A DNA stretch of 64,000 nucleotides. Origin: Methylobacteriaceae bacterium. GTDB taxonomy: Bacteria; Pseudomonadota; Alphaproteobacteria; Rhizobiales; Beijerinckiaceae. The stretch spans positions 62,001 through 126,000 of the forward strand of contig JACKJC010000006.1 in NCBI GenBank assembly GCA_020638195.1, given 5' to 3'. Made by a program: the position numbers and the translations under genes. The notes beneath the pieces are model-generated. The model ran no database searches. It was given only the letters and a program-made list of their open reading frames with translations, and was not told where the DNA came from. Below, piece after piece: positions 17,503 through 25,613 of the stretch (positions are counted from its first letter, which is position 1; the number at the start of each line of letters is the position of its first letter).

Positions 17503-17595
17503 CGTCATTGCGAGGAGCGGAGCGACGAAGCAATCCATCTCCCCATCTGGATAAAATTCCGGTGGATGGATTGCTTCGCTTCGCTCGCAAAGACG
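17503..17595. repeat. REP-like imperfect palindrome between pdhC and lpdA
   Basis: Left arm from 17503 (CGTCATTGCGAGGAGCGG, continuing to GAAGCAATCCA) is an imperfect reverse complement of the right arm ending at 17595 (TGGATTGCTTCGCTTCGCTC then GCAAAGACG). It fits the repetitive extragenic palindromes that are dispersed in many proteobacterial genomes. It may form a hairpin in the pdh mRNA. No second complete copy was seen in the window. Confidence 0.8.
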
Positions 17596-17623
17596 TAGAC
17601 ATTTCAGGAAAGCGGAGACGCAT

Positions 17624-19060
17624 ATGGCCTACGACATCATCGTCATCGGCGGCGGCCCCGGCGGCTATGTCGCCGCGATCCGCGCAGCACAGCTGGGCTT
17701 CAAGACGGCCGTGGTCGAACGCGAGCACCTCGGCGGCATCTGCCTCAACTGGGGTTGCATCCCGACCAAAGCGCTCCTGCGCTCGGCTGAAATCCTGCAC
17801 TATGCCGAACACGCGTCGGCCTATGGTCTCAAGCTCGAAGGCAAGGTGTCGCCCGATCCGGCGGCGGTTGTGAAGCGCTCGCGGCAGGTGTCGCAGCAGC
17901 TCAATGGCGGCGTCGCGTTTCTTCTCAAGAAGAACAAGATCGACGTCATCTGGGGCGAGGCGGTCATTTCCAAGGTCGGCGAGGTCACGGTGACCGCGAC
18001 CAAGAAGCCGATCGTGCAACCGCAAAACCCCGTGCCGAAGGGCGTGCAGGGGGAGGGAACCTACAACGCCAAGCACATCATTGTCGCGACCGGCGCGCGT
18101 CCGCGCGCGCTGCCGGGCATCGAGCCCGACGGCAAGCTGATCTGGACCTATTTCGAGGCGATGAAGCCCGAGAAATTCCCGAAGTCGCTGCTGGTCATGG
18201 GCTCGGGCGCCATCGGCATCGAATTCGCGTCCTTCTATCGCCAGATGGGCGCCGAGGTGACGGTCGTCGAAGTCCTGCCGCAGGTCATGCCGGTCGAGGA
18301 CGCCGAAATCGCCAAGGTCGCGCAGAAGAAGTTCGAGAAGCTCGGTCTCAAGATTCTTCTCTCGACCAAGGTGACGAAGGTCGTGAAGGCGGCCGACAGC
18401 ATCACCGCGACCGTCGAGGACGACAAGGGCAAGACCCAGACGATCACGGCCGAGCGCATGATTTCGGCTGTCGGCGTCGTCGGCAATATCGAGAACCTCG
18501 GGCTCGAGGCGCTGGGCGTGAAGACCGATCGCGGCTGTGTCGTCATCGACGATTACTGCCGCACCAATGTGCCGGGCGTCTACGCGATCGGCGATGTCGC
18601 TGGGCCGCCGATGCTCGCGCACAAGGCCGAGCATGAAGGCGTGATCTGCGTCGAGGCGATCAAGGGCCTGCATCCGCACGCCATGGAAAAAACGATGATA
18701 CCGGGCTGCACCTATTGCAATCCGCAGGTCGCTTCAGTCGGTCTCACAGAAGCGAAGGCCAAGGCTGCGGGCTATGAGGTCAAGGTCGGTCGCTTCAACT
18801 TCACCGGCAACGGCAAGGCGATCGCGCTCGGCGAGCCAGACGGCATGATCAAGACCGTGTTCGACGCCAAGACCGGCAAACTCTTGGGTGCGCACATGGT
18901 CGGCGCGGAAGTCACCGAGCTCATCCAGGGTTTTGTCGTCGCGATGAATTGCGAGACGACCGAGGAAGAGCTGATCAACACGGTCTTCCCGCATCCCACC
19001 CTCTCGGAAATGATGCACGAGAGCGTGATGGACGCTTATGGGCGCGTGATCCACATGTAA
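17624..19060 (+). CDS. lpdA: Dihydrolipoyl dehydrogenase (E3)
   Basis: Flavoprotein disulfide oxidoreductase of 478 residues that reoxidises dihydrolipoamide with NAD+. The FAD-binding GGGPGGY is at 9-15 and the redox-active cysteines are Cys40 and Cys45 in GGICLNWGCIPTKA. The NAD-binding Rossmann motif is MGSGAIGIEFASF, and the C-terminal interface has HPTLSEMMHE with the catalytic His-Glu. It has an insertion near residue 125 (KPIVQPQNPVPKGVQGEGTY), typical of the rhizobial pdh-linked paralogue. Last gene of the pdh operon. Confidence 0.97.
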   Translation: MAYDIIVIGGGPGGYVAAIRAAQLGFKTAVVEREHLGGICLNWGCIPTKALLRSAEILHYAEHASAYGLKLEGKVSPDPAAVVKRSRQVSQQLNGGVAFLLKKNKIDVIWGEAVISKVGEVTVTATKKPIVQPQNPVPKGVQGEGTYNAKHIIVATGARPRALPGIEPDGKLIWTYFEAMKPEKFPKSLLVMGSGAIGIEFASFYRQMGAEVTVVEVLPQVMPVEDAEIAKVAQKKFEKLGLKILLSTKVTKVVKAADSITATVEDDKGKTQTITAERMISAVGVVGNIENLGLEALGVKTDRGCVVIDDYCRTNVPGVYAIGDVAGPPMLAHKAEHEGVICVEAIKGLHPHAMEKTMIPGCTYCNPQVASVGLTEAKAKAAGYEVKVGRFNFTGNGKAIALGEPDGMIKTVFDAKTGKLLGAHMVGAEVTELIQGFVVAMNCETTEEELINTVFPHPTLSEMMHESVMDAYGRVIHM

Positions 19061-19064
19061 TGGC

Positions 19065-19781
19065 TCAGCCGCGGCGCGCGCGTTTCTCGCGCGCGTTGCG
19101 CAGCAGTCCCGCGCCGGCTGCGCCAAAAATCAGCGTGAAATAGCCGACAACCGTCACGCGTCGCCAGGTCTCGATCTCCGCTTTCTCCATGCGGTCCGGC
19201 TTGGCCGGCGCCGGCGCGGCGATGGTTGCGCGCGTCATGGCGGCGAAGCCGACGGCCGACAGAACGGGCAGGCCGATCATCACGACGATCAACGCCGGTT
19301 TCAGCGCCTGCATGAGCGAATAGCGCCGTAGCGTGATCCACAGACCGAGGCAGCCGTGGATCCAGCCCGGCGCCAATAGCGCGATCTGCCAGCCCTGCAG
19401 CCCGCCGCGCGCCAGCGTTCCCACTACATTCTGATAGGTCGCGGCGGCCGAAAACCACTGGTCAGCGACGCGTGTCGAATAGACGTGCCCGATCAGCAGC
19501 CAGGGCAGGCTGAAGCCGGCCCACAACCGCACCCATTCGATTGCCGGCAGTTTCCAGTGCCGTCGTTCGTACAGCGTCGTCAGCGCCAGCGCGAAATGGA
19601 TGCCGGCTGCGCCATAGAGCAGGATCGTGCCGGGCAGGCTGCGCCACAGCGCGGTAGCGAGCGCGAGCGCGGCCTCGGCATGGCCGAGCGACCATAGCCC
19701 GAGCGCGTGGTTGAGCATGTGGGTCGCGATGTAGACGAACATCACGAGCCCCGAGGCGAGGCGCCAACGCCGCATGGACAT
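19065..19781 (-). CDS. Stand-alone diheme-type membrane anchor (CyaC N-terminal-like)
   Basis: 238 residues with six or so membrane helices and a basic tail. It resembles the succinate dehydrogenase-like cytochrome-b anchor found at the N-terminus of rhizobial CyaC-type adenylate cyclases. Histidines sit where haem ligands are expected in successive helices: His21/His25 (YIATHMLNHALGL), AAGIHFALAL near 62, LIGHVYSTR near 98, and GWIHGCLGLW near 143. No ferredoxin or cyclase domain follows; the frame stops 4 bases before the convergent lpdA stop. It may donate or sense electrons at the quinone pool. Fold assignment fair, role unknown. Confidence 0.7.
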   Translation of the reverse strand: MSMRRWRLASGLVMFVYIATHMLNHALGLWSLGHAEAALALATALWRSLPGTILLYGAAGIHFALALTTLYERRHWKLPAIEWVRLWAGFSLPWLLIGHVYSTRVADQWFSAAATYQNVVGTLARGGLQGWQIALLAPGWIHGCLGLWITLRRYSLMQALKPALIVVMIGLPVLSAVGFAAMTRATIAAPAPAKPDRMEKAEIETWRRVTVVGYFTLIFGAAGAGLLRNAREKRARRG

Positions 19782-19878
19782 GATCTCTCTCGCCGGCCGC
19801 GCGCTGGCGCGATGGGCCCAAATCCCCTAACAAGGGCGCGGCGCGACATACGCCGCCTGCGTTGAATAGGGGAAAGTG

Positions 19879-20157
19879 ATGCACGATCAAGTCGGCCTTC
19901 TCGGCACGCCGGGCGTGGGCCTCATCGGACTCATCATCATCGGCGGTCTGGCCGGCTGGATCGGCGGCAAGATCGTCGGCTTCCGTAATGGCCTGCTCAC
20001 CAACATTCTCGTCGGCATCTGCGGCTCGGCGCTCGGCTTCAAGCTGGCCGACGTTCTCGACGTCGCGGTCGCCGGACGTTTTGGTCACTTCATTGCCGCG
20101 CTCGCTGGTTCGATCGTCATCCTGTTCATCTGGCAGGCGCTCACCCGCAACAGATAG
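19879..20157 (+). CDS. GlsB/YeaQ/YmgE family stress membrane protein
   Basis: 92-residue protein with three hydrophobic segments and the Gly-rich family pattern IGLIIIGGLAGWIGGKIV and GLLTNILVGICGSALG. The family (formerly transglycosylase-associated) is stress-induced in many bacteria; molecular role unknown. ATG 19879 follows GGGGAAAG; a GTG directly before it is also possible. No EcfG-type promoter was found upstream, unlike the small stress proteins at 33-35 kb. Confidence 0.88.
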   Translation: MHDQVGLLGTPGVGLIGLIIIGGLAGWIGGKIVGFRNGLLTNILVGICGSALGFKLADVLDVAVAGRFGHFIAALAGSIVILFIWQALTRNR

Positions 20158-20236
20158 TCGGGATTTGAGCAGGGCGCGGGCAGGCTCTATATAGAGACCG
20201 TCGCCGCCGCACAGGGCGGCGCGGCCGGGATTTCCG

Positions 20237-21202
20237 ATGGCGACCCTCATCGACACGCTCAACAACGATACGCGCGCCAAGGCGAATGACGGCGCGCGCC
20301 ATCCCGAGAAGGCGCATCGGCCGGACAAGCCGATCGCGCGAAAACCCGCGTGGATCCGAGTGAAGGCGCCGGGCTCGGCGCAATGGGCCGAGACCAACCG
20401 CATCGTGCGCGAAAACAAGCTCGTGACCGTCTGCGAGGAGGCCGGCTGCCCCAACGTGGGCGAGTGCTGGGAGAAGAAGCACGCGACCTTCATGATCATG
20501 GGCGACACGTGCACGCGCGCCTGCGCCTTCTGCAACGTGAAGACCGGCTTGCCGGCGGCGCTCGATCCGAATGAGCCGGACAGCGTCGCGCAGGCGACTG
20601 CCAAGCTCGGTCTCGAGCATGTCGTCGTCACCTCGGTCGATCGCGACGATCTCGCCGACGGTGGCGCCGCGCATTTCGCCGCCACGATTGCAGCGATCCG
20701 CAAGGCGAGCCCGAAGACGACGATCGAAATCCTCACCCCCGATTTCCTGCGCAAGGAGGGGGCGCTGGAGGTGGTCGTCGCCGCGAAGCCCGACGTCTTC
20801 AACCACAATCTCGAGACGGTGCCGTCCAACTATCTGACGGTGCGTCCCGGCGCGCGCTATTTCCACTCCATCCGGCTACTGCAGCGCGTGAAGGAGCTGG
20901 ACCCGCGGATTTTCACCAAGTCCGGCATCATGGTCGGTCTCGGCGAGAAGCGGAACGAAGTGTTGCAGTTGATGGACGACCTGCGCTCGGCGGACGTCGA
21001 TTTCCTGACGATCGGCCAGTATCTCCAGCCGACCCGCAAGCATCACGAAGTCGTCGATTTCGTCACGCCCGAGGAGTTCAAGGCCTACGAGACGGTCGCC
21101 TACGCCAAGGGCTTTTTGCTCGTCGCGGCGACGCCGCTGACCCGCTCTTCGCATCACGCGGGCGATGATTTCCGAAAGCTGCAAGAACGCCGCAAGTCAT
21201 AG
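20237..21202 (+). CDS. lipA: Lipoyl synthase
   Basis: Radical-SAM enzyme of 321 residues that inserts two sulfurs into protein-bound octanoyl groups, making the lipoyl cofactor needed by PdhB and PdhC encoded just upstream. The auxiliary cluster cysteines are in CEEAGCPNVGEC (about 75-86) and the radical-SAM cluster in CTRACAFC (about 99-106). The C-terminal end is RSSHHAGDDF followed by a short tail. Its last codons and stop are duplicated just downstream as a 19-base tandem repeat. Confidence 0.97.
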   Translation: MATLIDTLNNDTRAKANDGARHPEKAHRPDKPIARKPAWIRVKAPGSAQWAETNRIVRENKLVTVCEEAGCPNVGECWEKKHATFMIMGDTCTRACAFCNVKTGLPAALDPNEPDSVAQATAKLGLEHVVVTSVDRDDLADGGAAHFAATIAAIRKASPKTTIEILTPDFLRKEGALEVVVAAKPDVFNHNLETVPSNYLTVRPGARYFHSIRLLQRVKELDPRIFTKSGIMVGLGEKRNEVLQLMDDLRSADVDFLTIGQYLQPTRKHHEVVDFVTPEEFKAYETVAYAKGFLLVAATPLTRSSHHAGDDFRKLQERRKS

Positions 21203-21225
21203 AGCGCGCCGCAAGTCATAGCGTG
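21188..21225. repeat. 19-base tandem duplication over the lipA stop
   Basis: The unit CGCCGCAAGTCATAG plus four bases occurs twice in a row, 21188-21206 and 21207-21225; only the last bases differ. The first unit holds the final lipA codons and stop. Confidence 0.8.
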
Positions 21226-21251
21226 CGTCGAAATAACAGCGCGCATGTCGA

Positions 21252-21440
21252 TCAGCGCAGCGGCCCGAACCCCGACGTCAGCACCACGCTGAGCGCGCTG
21301 CAGAAGACGACCAGCAGGGCGAGACCAACGATCCGGAACGCGCGCGCCTGATCGTCGCGCACGGTCATGGCGATGCGCGGCTCCATCGAAGGGTCGTATT
21401 TGCGGAAATCCGGGTTCAGGTTGAATGGGGTCTTCGGCAT
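21252..21440 (-). CDS. Small single-pass membrane protein
   Basis: 62 residues from ATG 21440, supported by a strong ribosome site (GGAGGGCGCG just before ATG). The N-terminal half is polar (PFNLNPDFRKYDPSMEPRIAM) and the C-terminal half is one membrane segment (FRIVGLALLVVFCSALSVVL) ending in FGPLR. Family not recognised. The frame stays open far upstream, but that part is antisense to the CoA transferase gene and not credible. Confidence 0.65.
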   Translation of the reverse strand: MPKTPFNLNPDFRKYDPSMEPRIAMTVRDDQARAFRIVGLALLVVFCSALSVVLTSGFGPLR

Positions 21441-21632
21441 CGCGCCCTCCACATCGCGTCGCGGTAAACAAATGGTTCCACAATCCCCTTGCCGCCGGCT
21501 TACGGCGGGTAAGGCAATTCGATGCAAATTGTCCGCATGGCTGGCGCGCGCGCGCCGAGGCTGGAGCTGGCGCCTCGAGCGATGCGATAATGGCTGAAAG
21601 CGGCGGGAGCGCTGCGGTCTGCGGGAGGTTTC

Positions 21633-22847
21633 ATGACTGGCGTTCTCACGGGGGTGCGCGTGCTCGATCTGTCGCGCGTCGTCTCCGGTCCCTGGTGCAC
21701 GCAAATTCTCGCCGATCTCGGCGCCGAGGTGATCAAGATCGAGCGCCCGTTCGTCGGCGACGATACGCGCCAGATGGGGCCGTTCCTCGAGGATGACGAT
21801 CACAAGCCGACCAACGACAGCGCCATTTACATGGCCTGCAATCGCGGCAAGCGCTCGGTGACGGTCGATATCGCGACGAAGGAAGGCGCCGATCTCATCC
21901 GCGAACTCGCGCGCGACTGCGACGTCTTCGTGGAGAATTTCAAGGCGGGCGCGCTGAAGAAATTCGGCCTCGATTACGAGTCCATTCGCGCCGTGCGCGA
22001 AGACATCGTCTATTGCTCGATCACCGGTTTTGGCCAGAACGGACCTTATTCGGAACGGCCGGCCTATGACTTCGTCATGCAGGCCATGTCCGGCCTCATG
22101 AGCACGGTCGGACCGCCGGAAGGCGCGCCGGGCTCGCAGCCCATGCGCACCGCCGTGCCGCTGACCGACATGGTGACGGGCCTTTATGCGACCATCGCGA
22201 TTCAGGCCGCGCTCTATCATCGCAAGACGACAGGGCAGGGCCAGTTCATCGACGCGGCAATGCTCGACGCGGCCGTCGCCTTCAACGGCAATCTCGCCGT
22301 CAACTTCCTGCTCAACGGAAAGGTGCCCAAGCGCAACGGCAACACCAACGCCGTCGTCTGTCCCTCCGACGTCTTCGCGGTCGAGGACGGCGATATAGTT
22401 CTCGCCATTTCCAACGACGCGCAGTTTCGTTCATTCTGCCAACTGATCGACATGCCGGCGCTGGCGGATGACGAGCGGTTCCGCACCAATACGTTACGCT
22501 TCGCCAACAGGGACGCGCTCTACGCGCTGATCGCGCCGCCGTTGAAGAGCGCGCCGATGGCGATCTGGATGGCGCGCTGCGCCAAGGCCAACGTGCCCTG
22601 CGGGCCGATCAACCACATGCACGAGGTCTTCGCCGACGCGCAGGTCCGTCATCGCGGCATCGCGATCCAGCTGCCGCACGGCTCCGGTCAGAAGGTGCGC
22701 CTCGTGCGCTCGCCGCTGCGCCTGTCGGAAACGCCGGTCGAGCATCGCGCGCCGCCACGCCTCGGCGCGGATACCGAGGCCGTCCTGAGCGAACTCGGGC
22801 GTTCGCCCGAGGAAATCGAGCGTCTGCGCGCGGCGAAAATCGTTTGA
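21633..22847 (+). CDS. CaiB/BaiF family CoA transferase (family III)
   Basis: 404 residues, normal length. Family III CoA transferases move CoA between acyl acids through an enzyme-bound aspartyl-CoA intermediate. The sequence begins with the family signature GVRVLDLSRVVSGPWCTQILADLGAEVIKIE. The FVENFKAGALKKFGLDY segment and the probable catalytic Asp in PLTDMVTGLYA near residue 175 are present. The substrate cannot be told from sequence or neighbours; formyl-CoA, carnitine and succinyl-type relatives are all possible. Confidence 0.92.
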   Translation: MTGVLTGVRVLDLSRVVSGPWCTQILADLGAEVIKIERPFVGDDTRQMGPFLEDDDHKPTNDSAIYMACNRGKRSVTVDIATKEGADLIRELARDCDVFVENFKAGALKKFGLDYESIRAVREDIVYCSITGFGQNGPYSERPAYDFVMQAMSGLMSTVGPPEGAPGSQPMRTAVPLTDMVTGLYATIAIQAALYHRKTTGQGQFIDAAMLDAAVAFNGNLAVNFLLNGKVPKRNGNTNAVVCPSDVFAVEDGDIVLAISNDAQFRSFCQLIDMPALADDERFRTNTLRFANRDALYALIAPPLKSAPMAIWMARCAKANVPCGPINHMHEVFADAQVRHRGIAIQLPHGSGQKVRLVRSPLRLSETPVEHRAPPRLGADTEAVLSELGRSPEEIERLRAAKIV

Positions 22848-22916
22848 GCGCGCTCGCGCTCGCATTTTTCCGAGACGCGGTTAGAATCTCTCGGGCGGAG
22901 CGGCGCGGAGGCCAAA

Positions 22917-23678
22917 ATGATCATCACTTCGACCGACGAGGCGCATGTGGAACTCGCGCGCCTGTTCGCGCAATCCCAGCGCATGACCGGCTTCACGGGC
23001 GCGGGCATTTCCACTGAATGCGGCGTGCCGGATTTCCGTTCGCCGGGCTCGCCATGGATGAAACATCGTCCGATCGACTTCTCGCTCTTCATCGCCGATC
23101 CGCTCGCTCGCGAAGAAGCATGGCGGCGCAAGTTCACGATGGACGACATGTATGCCGGCGCGCAGCCCGGCCGTGGCCATCGCGCGCTGGCGTCGCTCGT
23201 GGCGAGTGGCAAGATGGGCTCCGTCATCACGCAGAATATCGATGGCTTGCATCAGGCAGCCGGCACGCCTGCGGACCAGGTGATCGAACTGCACGGCAAC
23301 GGCACCTACGCCAAATGCCTGGAATGCGGCCAGCGGCACGAGTTGGCCGACGTGCGCCAGGAATTCGAACGCACAGGCGCTGCGCCCGAATGCGAATGCG
23401 GCGGCGTGGTGAAATCCGCGACGATCTCTTTCGGCCAGGCCATGCCGGAAGAGGAGATGCGTCGCGCGCACGAAGAGGCGCTCACATGCGATCTCTTCAT
23501 TGCGATCGGCTCGTCGCTCGTCGTCTATCCCGCTGCCGGATTTCCCATTTTGGCCAAGCGCAATGGCGCGACGCTGGTCATCGTCAATCGCGAGGAGACC
23601 CAGCTCGACGACGCGGCCGATCTCGTGTTGCGCGGCGACATCGGTTCGATTCTTTCGCCATTCTCGGCGTCGCAATAG
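22917..23678 (+). CDS. SIR2 family NAD-dependent protein deacylase
   Basis: Sirtuin of 253 residues that removes acyl groups from lysines using NAD+. NAD-binding GAGIS at 28-32, VPDFRSP after it, TQNIDGLH near 104 and the catalytic His in ELHGN near 123. The zinc site is formed by CLECG and by CECGG. Possible targets include acetyl-CoA synthetase, as for CobB, but none is encoded nearby. It follows the CoA transferase at 69 bases, without evidence of an operon. Confidence 0.93.
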   Translation: MIITSTDEAHVELARLFAQSQRMTGFTGAGISTECGVPDFRSPGSPWMKHRPIDFSLFIADPLAREEAWRRKFTMDDMYAGAQPGRGHRALASLVASGKMGSVITQNIDGLHQAAGTPADQVIELHGNGTYAKCLECGQRHELADVRQEFERTGAAPECECGGVVKSATISFGQAMPEEEMRRAHEEALTCDLFIAIGSSLVVYPAAGFPILAKRNGATLVIVNREETQLDDAADLVLRGDIGSILSPFSASQ

Positions 23679-23831
23679 CGACGTATTCCACAGGCTTCGC
23701 AACTTTGGCCTTTGTGCGACCGTGCGGAGTGTTATCCTTTCCTTAAGTGATTCTGGAGTGGCTCGGCGATTCGGCGCGATGCGAAACCTGCGGACGACAG
23801 GTAACGCCGCCGACGTTCGGGGGGTGCGAAA

Positions 23832-24416
23832 TTGGGCGGCAAAGATCCTTTCTTGAAGTCGACGCCGGCGACGGCGGACGTAACTGCGGAAGCAGACCCG
23901 GTCGAACTGGTCGAGCTCGCCGGACGCATCAAGTGGTTCGACGTTTCGAAGGGATACGGTTTCATCGTTCCCGATGATGGCGGGACCGACGTGTTGCTGC
24001 ATGTGACCGTGCTGCGTCGCGACGGCTTCCAGACGGCCTACGAAGGCGCACGGGTCGTCTGTGAAGCGCAGAATCGCACCAAGGGCATGCAGGTTTTCCG
24101 TGTTCTCTCCATGGACGAGTCGACCGCGGTTCATCCCTCGCAGACGCCGCCCGCGCGGACCCGCGTTCAGGTCACACCGACCGGCGGTTTCGAGATCGTG
24201 ATCGTCAAATGGTTCAACCGAATTCGCGGTTTCGGCTTCCTCACGCGCGGCGAGGGGACGGAAGACATTTTCGTCCACATGGAGACATTGCGCCGCTACG
24301 GCATCGCCGAATTGAAGCCCGGCGACTCCCTGCTCGCGCGTTTCGGCGACGGACCGAAGGGCCTGATGGCCGCCGAAGTGCGGCCGCTGGAGACGGCGCT
24401 GCCGGCCTCCCACTGA
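23832..24416 (+). CDS. Double cold-shock-domain protein
   Basis: 194 residues with two cold-shock domains. The first (about 33-95) has GRIKWFDVSKGYGFIVPDDGG with DVLLHVTVL. The second (about 120-188) has VIVKWFNRIRGFGFLTRGEG with DIFVHMETL. These RNP1/RNP2-type motifs bind single-stranded RNA or DNA. Tandem CSD proteins of this size are usual in alphaproteobacteria. The start is TTG 23832, preceded by a run of six G; no ATG is in frame upstream of the first domain. Confidence 0.92.
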   Translation: MGGKDPFLKSTPATADVTAEADPVELVELAGRIKWFDVSKGYGFIVPDDGGTDVLLHVTVLRRDGFQTAYEGARVVCEAQNRTKGMQVFRVLSMDESTAVHPSQTPPARTRVQVTPTGGFEIVIVKWFNRIRGFGFLTRGEGTEDIFVHMETLRRYGIAELKPGDSLLARFGDGPKGLMAAEVRPLETALPASH

Positions 24417-24498
24417 TCTTGCGGTCGCGCACGGCGGTGTCGAACGCGCCCCGCGCGCTCCACTTAAATCCGGCTGCGCTACACGCTATCTTCTCCGC

Positions 24499-24966
24499 AT
24501 GATCGCGCGCCGGCCTCTCCTCGCAGCTTTTCTGTTCGTCCTCGTCGGCGCATTCTTCGCCGGCGCGGCGCCTGCGCGCGCGCAGGAGCTGGAGAAACTC
24601 GAGTTCGTCACGCGCAGCGGCGTCCACGCTTTCTCGGTAGAGGTGATGCGTACGCCCGACCAGCAGGCCAAGGGGCTGATGTTCCGGCGTTACATGCCGG
24701 ACGATCGCGGCATGCTTTTCGCGTTCGGTCGCAACGAGATCGTCCATATGTGGATGAAGAACACCTACATCCCGCTCGACATGGTCTTCATCGACCGCGC
24801 GGGCAGGGTGGTCGCGATATCAGCGGATACCGAGCCCTTCTCGGAAAAGACCATTTCCTCTGGCGCGCCGGCTTGGGCGGTGGTCGAACTGAATGCCGGG
24901 GCTGCGGCGAGAATCGGGCTCGCAGTCGGCGACCGCGTCCGTCATCCCTTGTTTTCCGGCGATTAG
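24499..24966 (+). CDS. Exported DUF192 domain-containing protein
   Basis: 155 residues. Signal peptide about 1-29 (LLAAFLFVLVGAFFAGAAPARAQ), then a DUF192 domain with QQAKGLMFRRYMPDDRGMLFAF, MWMKNTYIPLDMVFID and the end AARIGLAVGDRVRH. DUF192 proteins are small periplasmic or extracellular barrels of unknown role. It follows the cold-shock gene by 82 bases. Confidence 0.9.
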   Translation: MIARRPLLAAFLFVLVGAFFAGAAPARAQELEKLEFVTRSGVHAFSVEVMRTPDQQAKGLMFRRYMPDDRGMLFAFGRNEIVHMWMKNTYIPLDMVFIDRAGRVVAISADTEPFSEKTISSGAPAWAVVELNAGAAARIGLAVGDRVRHPLFSGD

Positions 24967-25021
24967 CGTCCGCGCTTGTTCCGCGCTGCGGCGCATGATA
25001 GCCAACGGCCTCGTGTGTCGG

Positions 25022-25098
25022 CGGGGTATGGCGCAGCCTGGTAGCGCATCTGCTTTGGGAGCAGAGGGTCGCAGGTTCGAATCCTGCTGCCCCGACCA
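25022..25098 (+). tRNA. tRNA-Pro (anticodon TGG)
   Basis: 77-base cloverleaf: acceptor stem CGGGGTA/TGCCCCG, anticodon loop TTTGGGA, T-arm GGTTCGAATCC, discriminator A and encoded CCA. Confidence 0.97.
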
Positions 25099-25191
25099 GC
25101 CGCACACGGAATTGCGCGCCTCGCCCGGCGGGACGCGCGGCACACGCTGACGACCAGCGTTTCGCAGGCGAATGTGACAGGCGAACGGACC

Positions 25192-25497
25192 ATGACCGCA
25201 CGGATCTTTCGGCCCACCAAATCGGCGACCCAGTCTGGCGTCGGCCGCACCAAGAAGTGGCATCTCGTCTACACACCCCAGACCCCGCGCGGCGTCGATC
25301 CGCTGATGGGCTGGACGAGTTCCGACGACATGAAGAGCCAGATCCGTCTCACCTTCGACTCGAAAGAAGACGCGATCGCCTATGCTGAGCGCAATGGGAT
25401 TGCTTTCGTCGTCGAGGAGCCCAGGCCGCTGGCGCGCCGCACGGTCTCCTATTCCGACAATTTCCGTCCCGGCCGCGTCGGCCAGTGGACCCACTGA
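25192..25497 (+). CDS. NADH dehydrogenase accessory subunit, NDUFS4 family (ETC complex I subunit)
   Basis: 101 residues from ATG 25192. Family marks are ARIFRPTKSATQSG at the start, WHLVY, and GWTSSDDMKSQIRLTFDSKEDAIAYAERNGI in the middle. It corresponds to the 18-kDa supernumerary subunit (NDUFS4) that alphaproteobacteria share with mitochondria; it stabilises the peripheral arm of complex I. It is encoded away from the nuo operon, flanked by tRNA-Pro and tRNA-Arg. Confidence 0.92.
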   Translation: MTARIFRPTKSATQSGVGRTKKWHLVYTPQTPRGVDPLMGWTSSDDMKSQIRLTFDSKEDAIAYAERNGIAFVVEEPRPLARRTVSYSDNFRPGRVGQWTH

Positions 25498-25536
25498 ACC
25501 GCGCACCTTAGCCAGCGCGCCGAGAGAGCACGCGAA

Positions 25537-25613
25537 GACCCCGTAGCTCAGCTGGATAGAGCAACTGCCTTCTAAGCAGTAGGTCACAGGTTCGAATCCT
25601 GTCGGGGTCGCCA
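25537..25613 (+). tRNA. tRNA-Arg (anticodon TCT)
   Basis: 77-base cloverleaf: acceptor stem GACCCCG/CGGGGTC, anticodon loop CTTCTAA, T-arm GGTTCGAATCC, discriminator G and encoded CCA. Its 3' part is antisense to the end of the HWE kinase frame. Confidence 0.97.
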
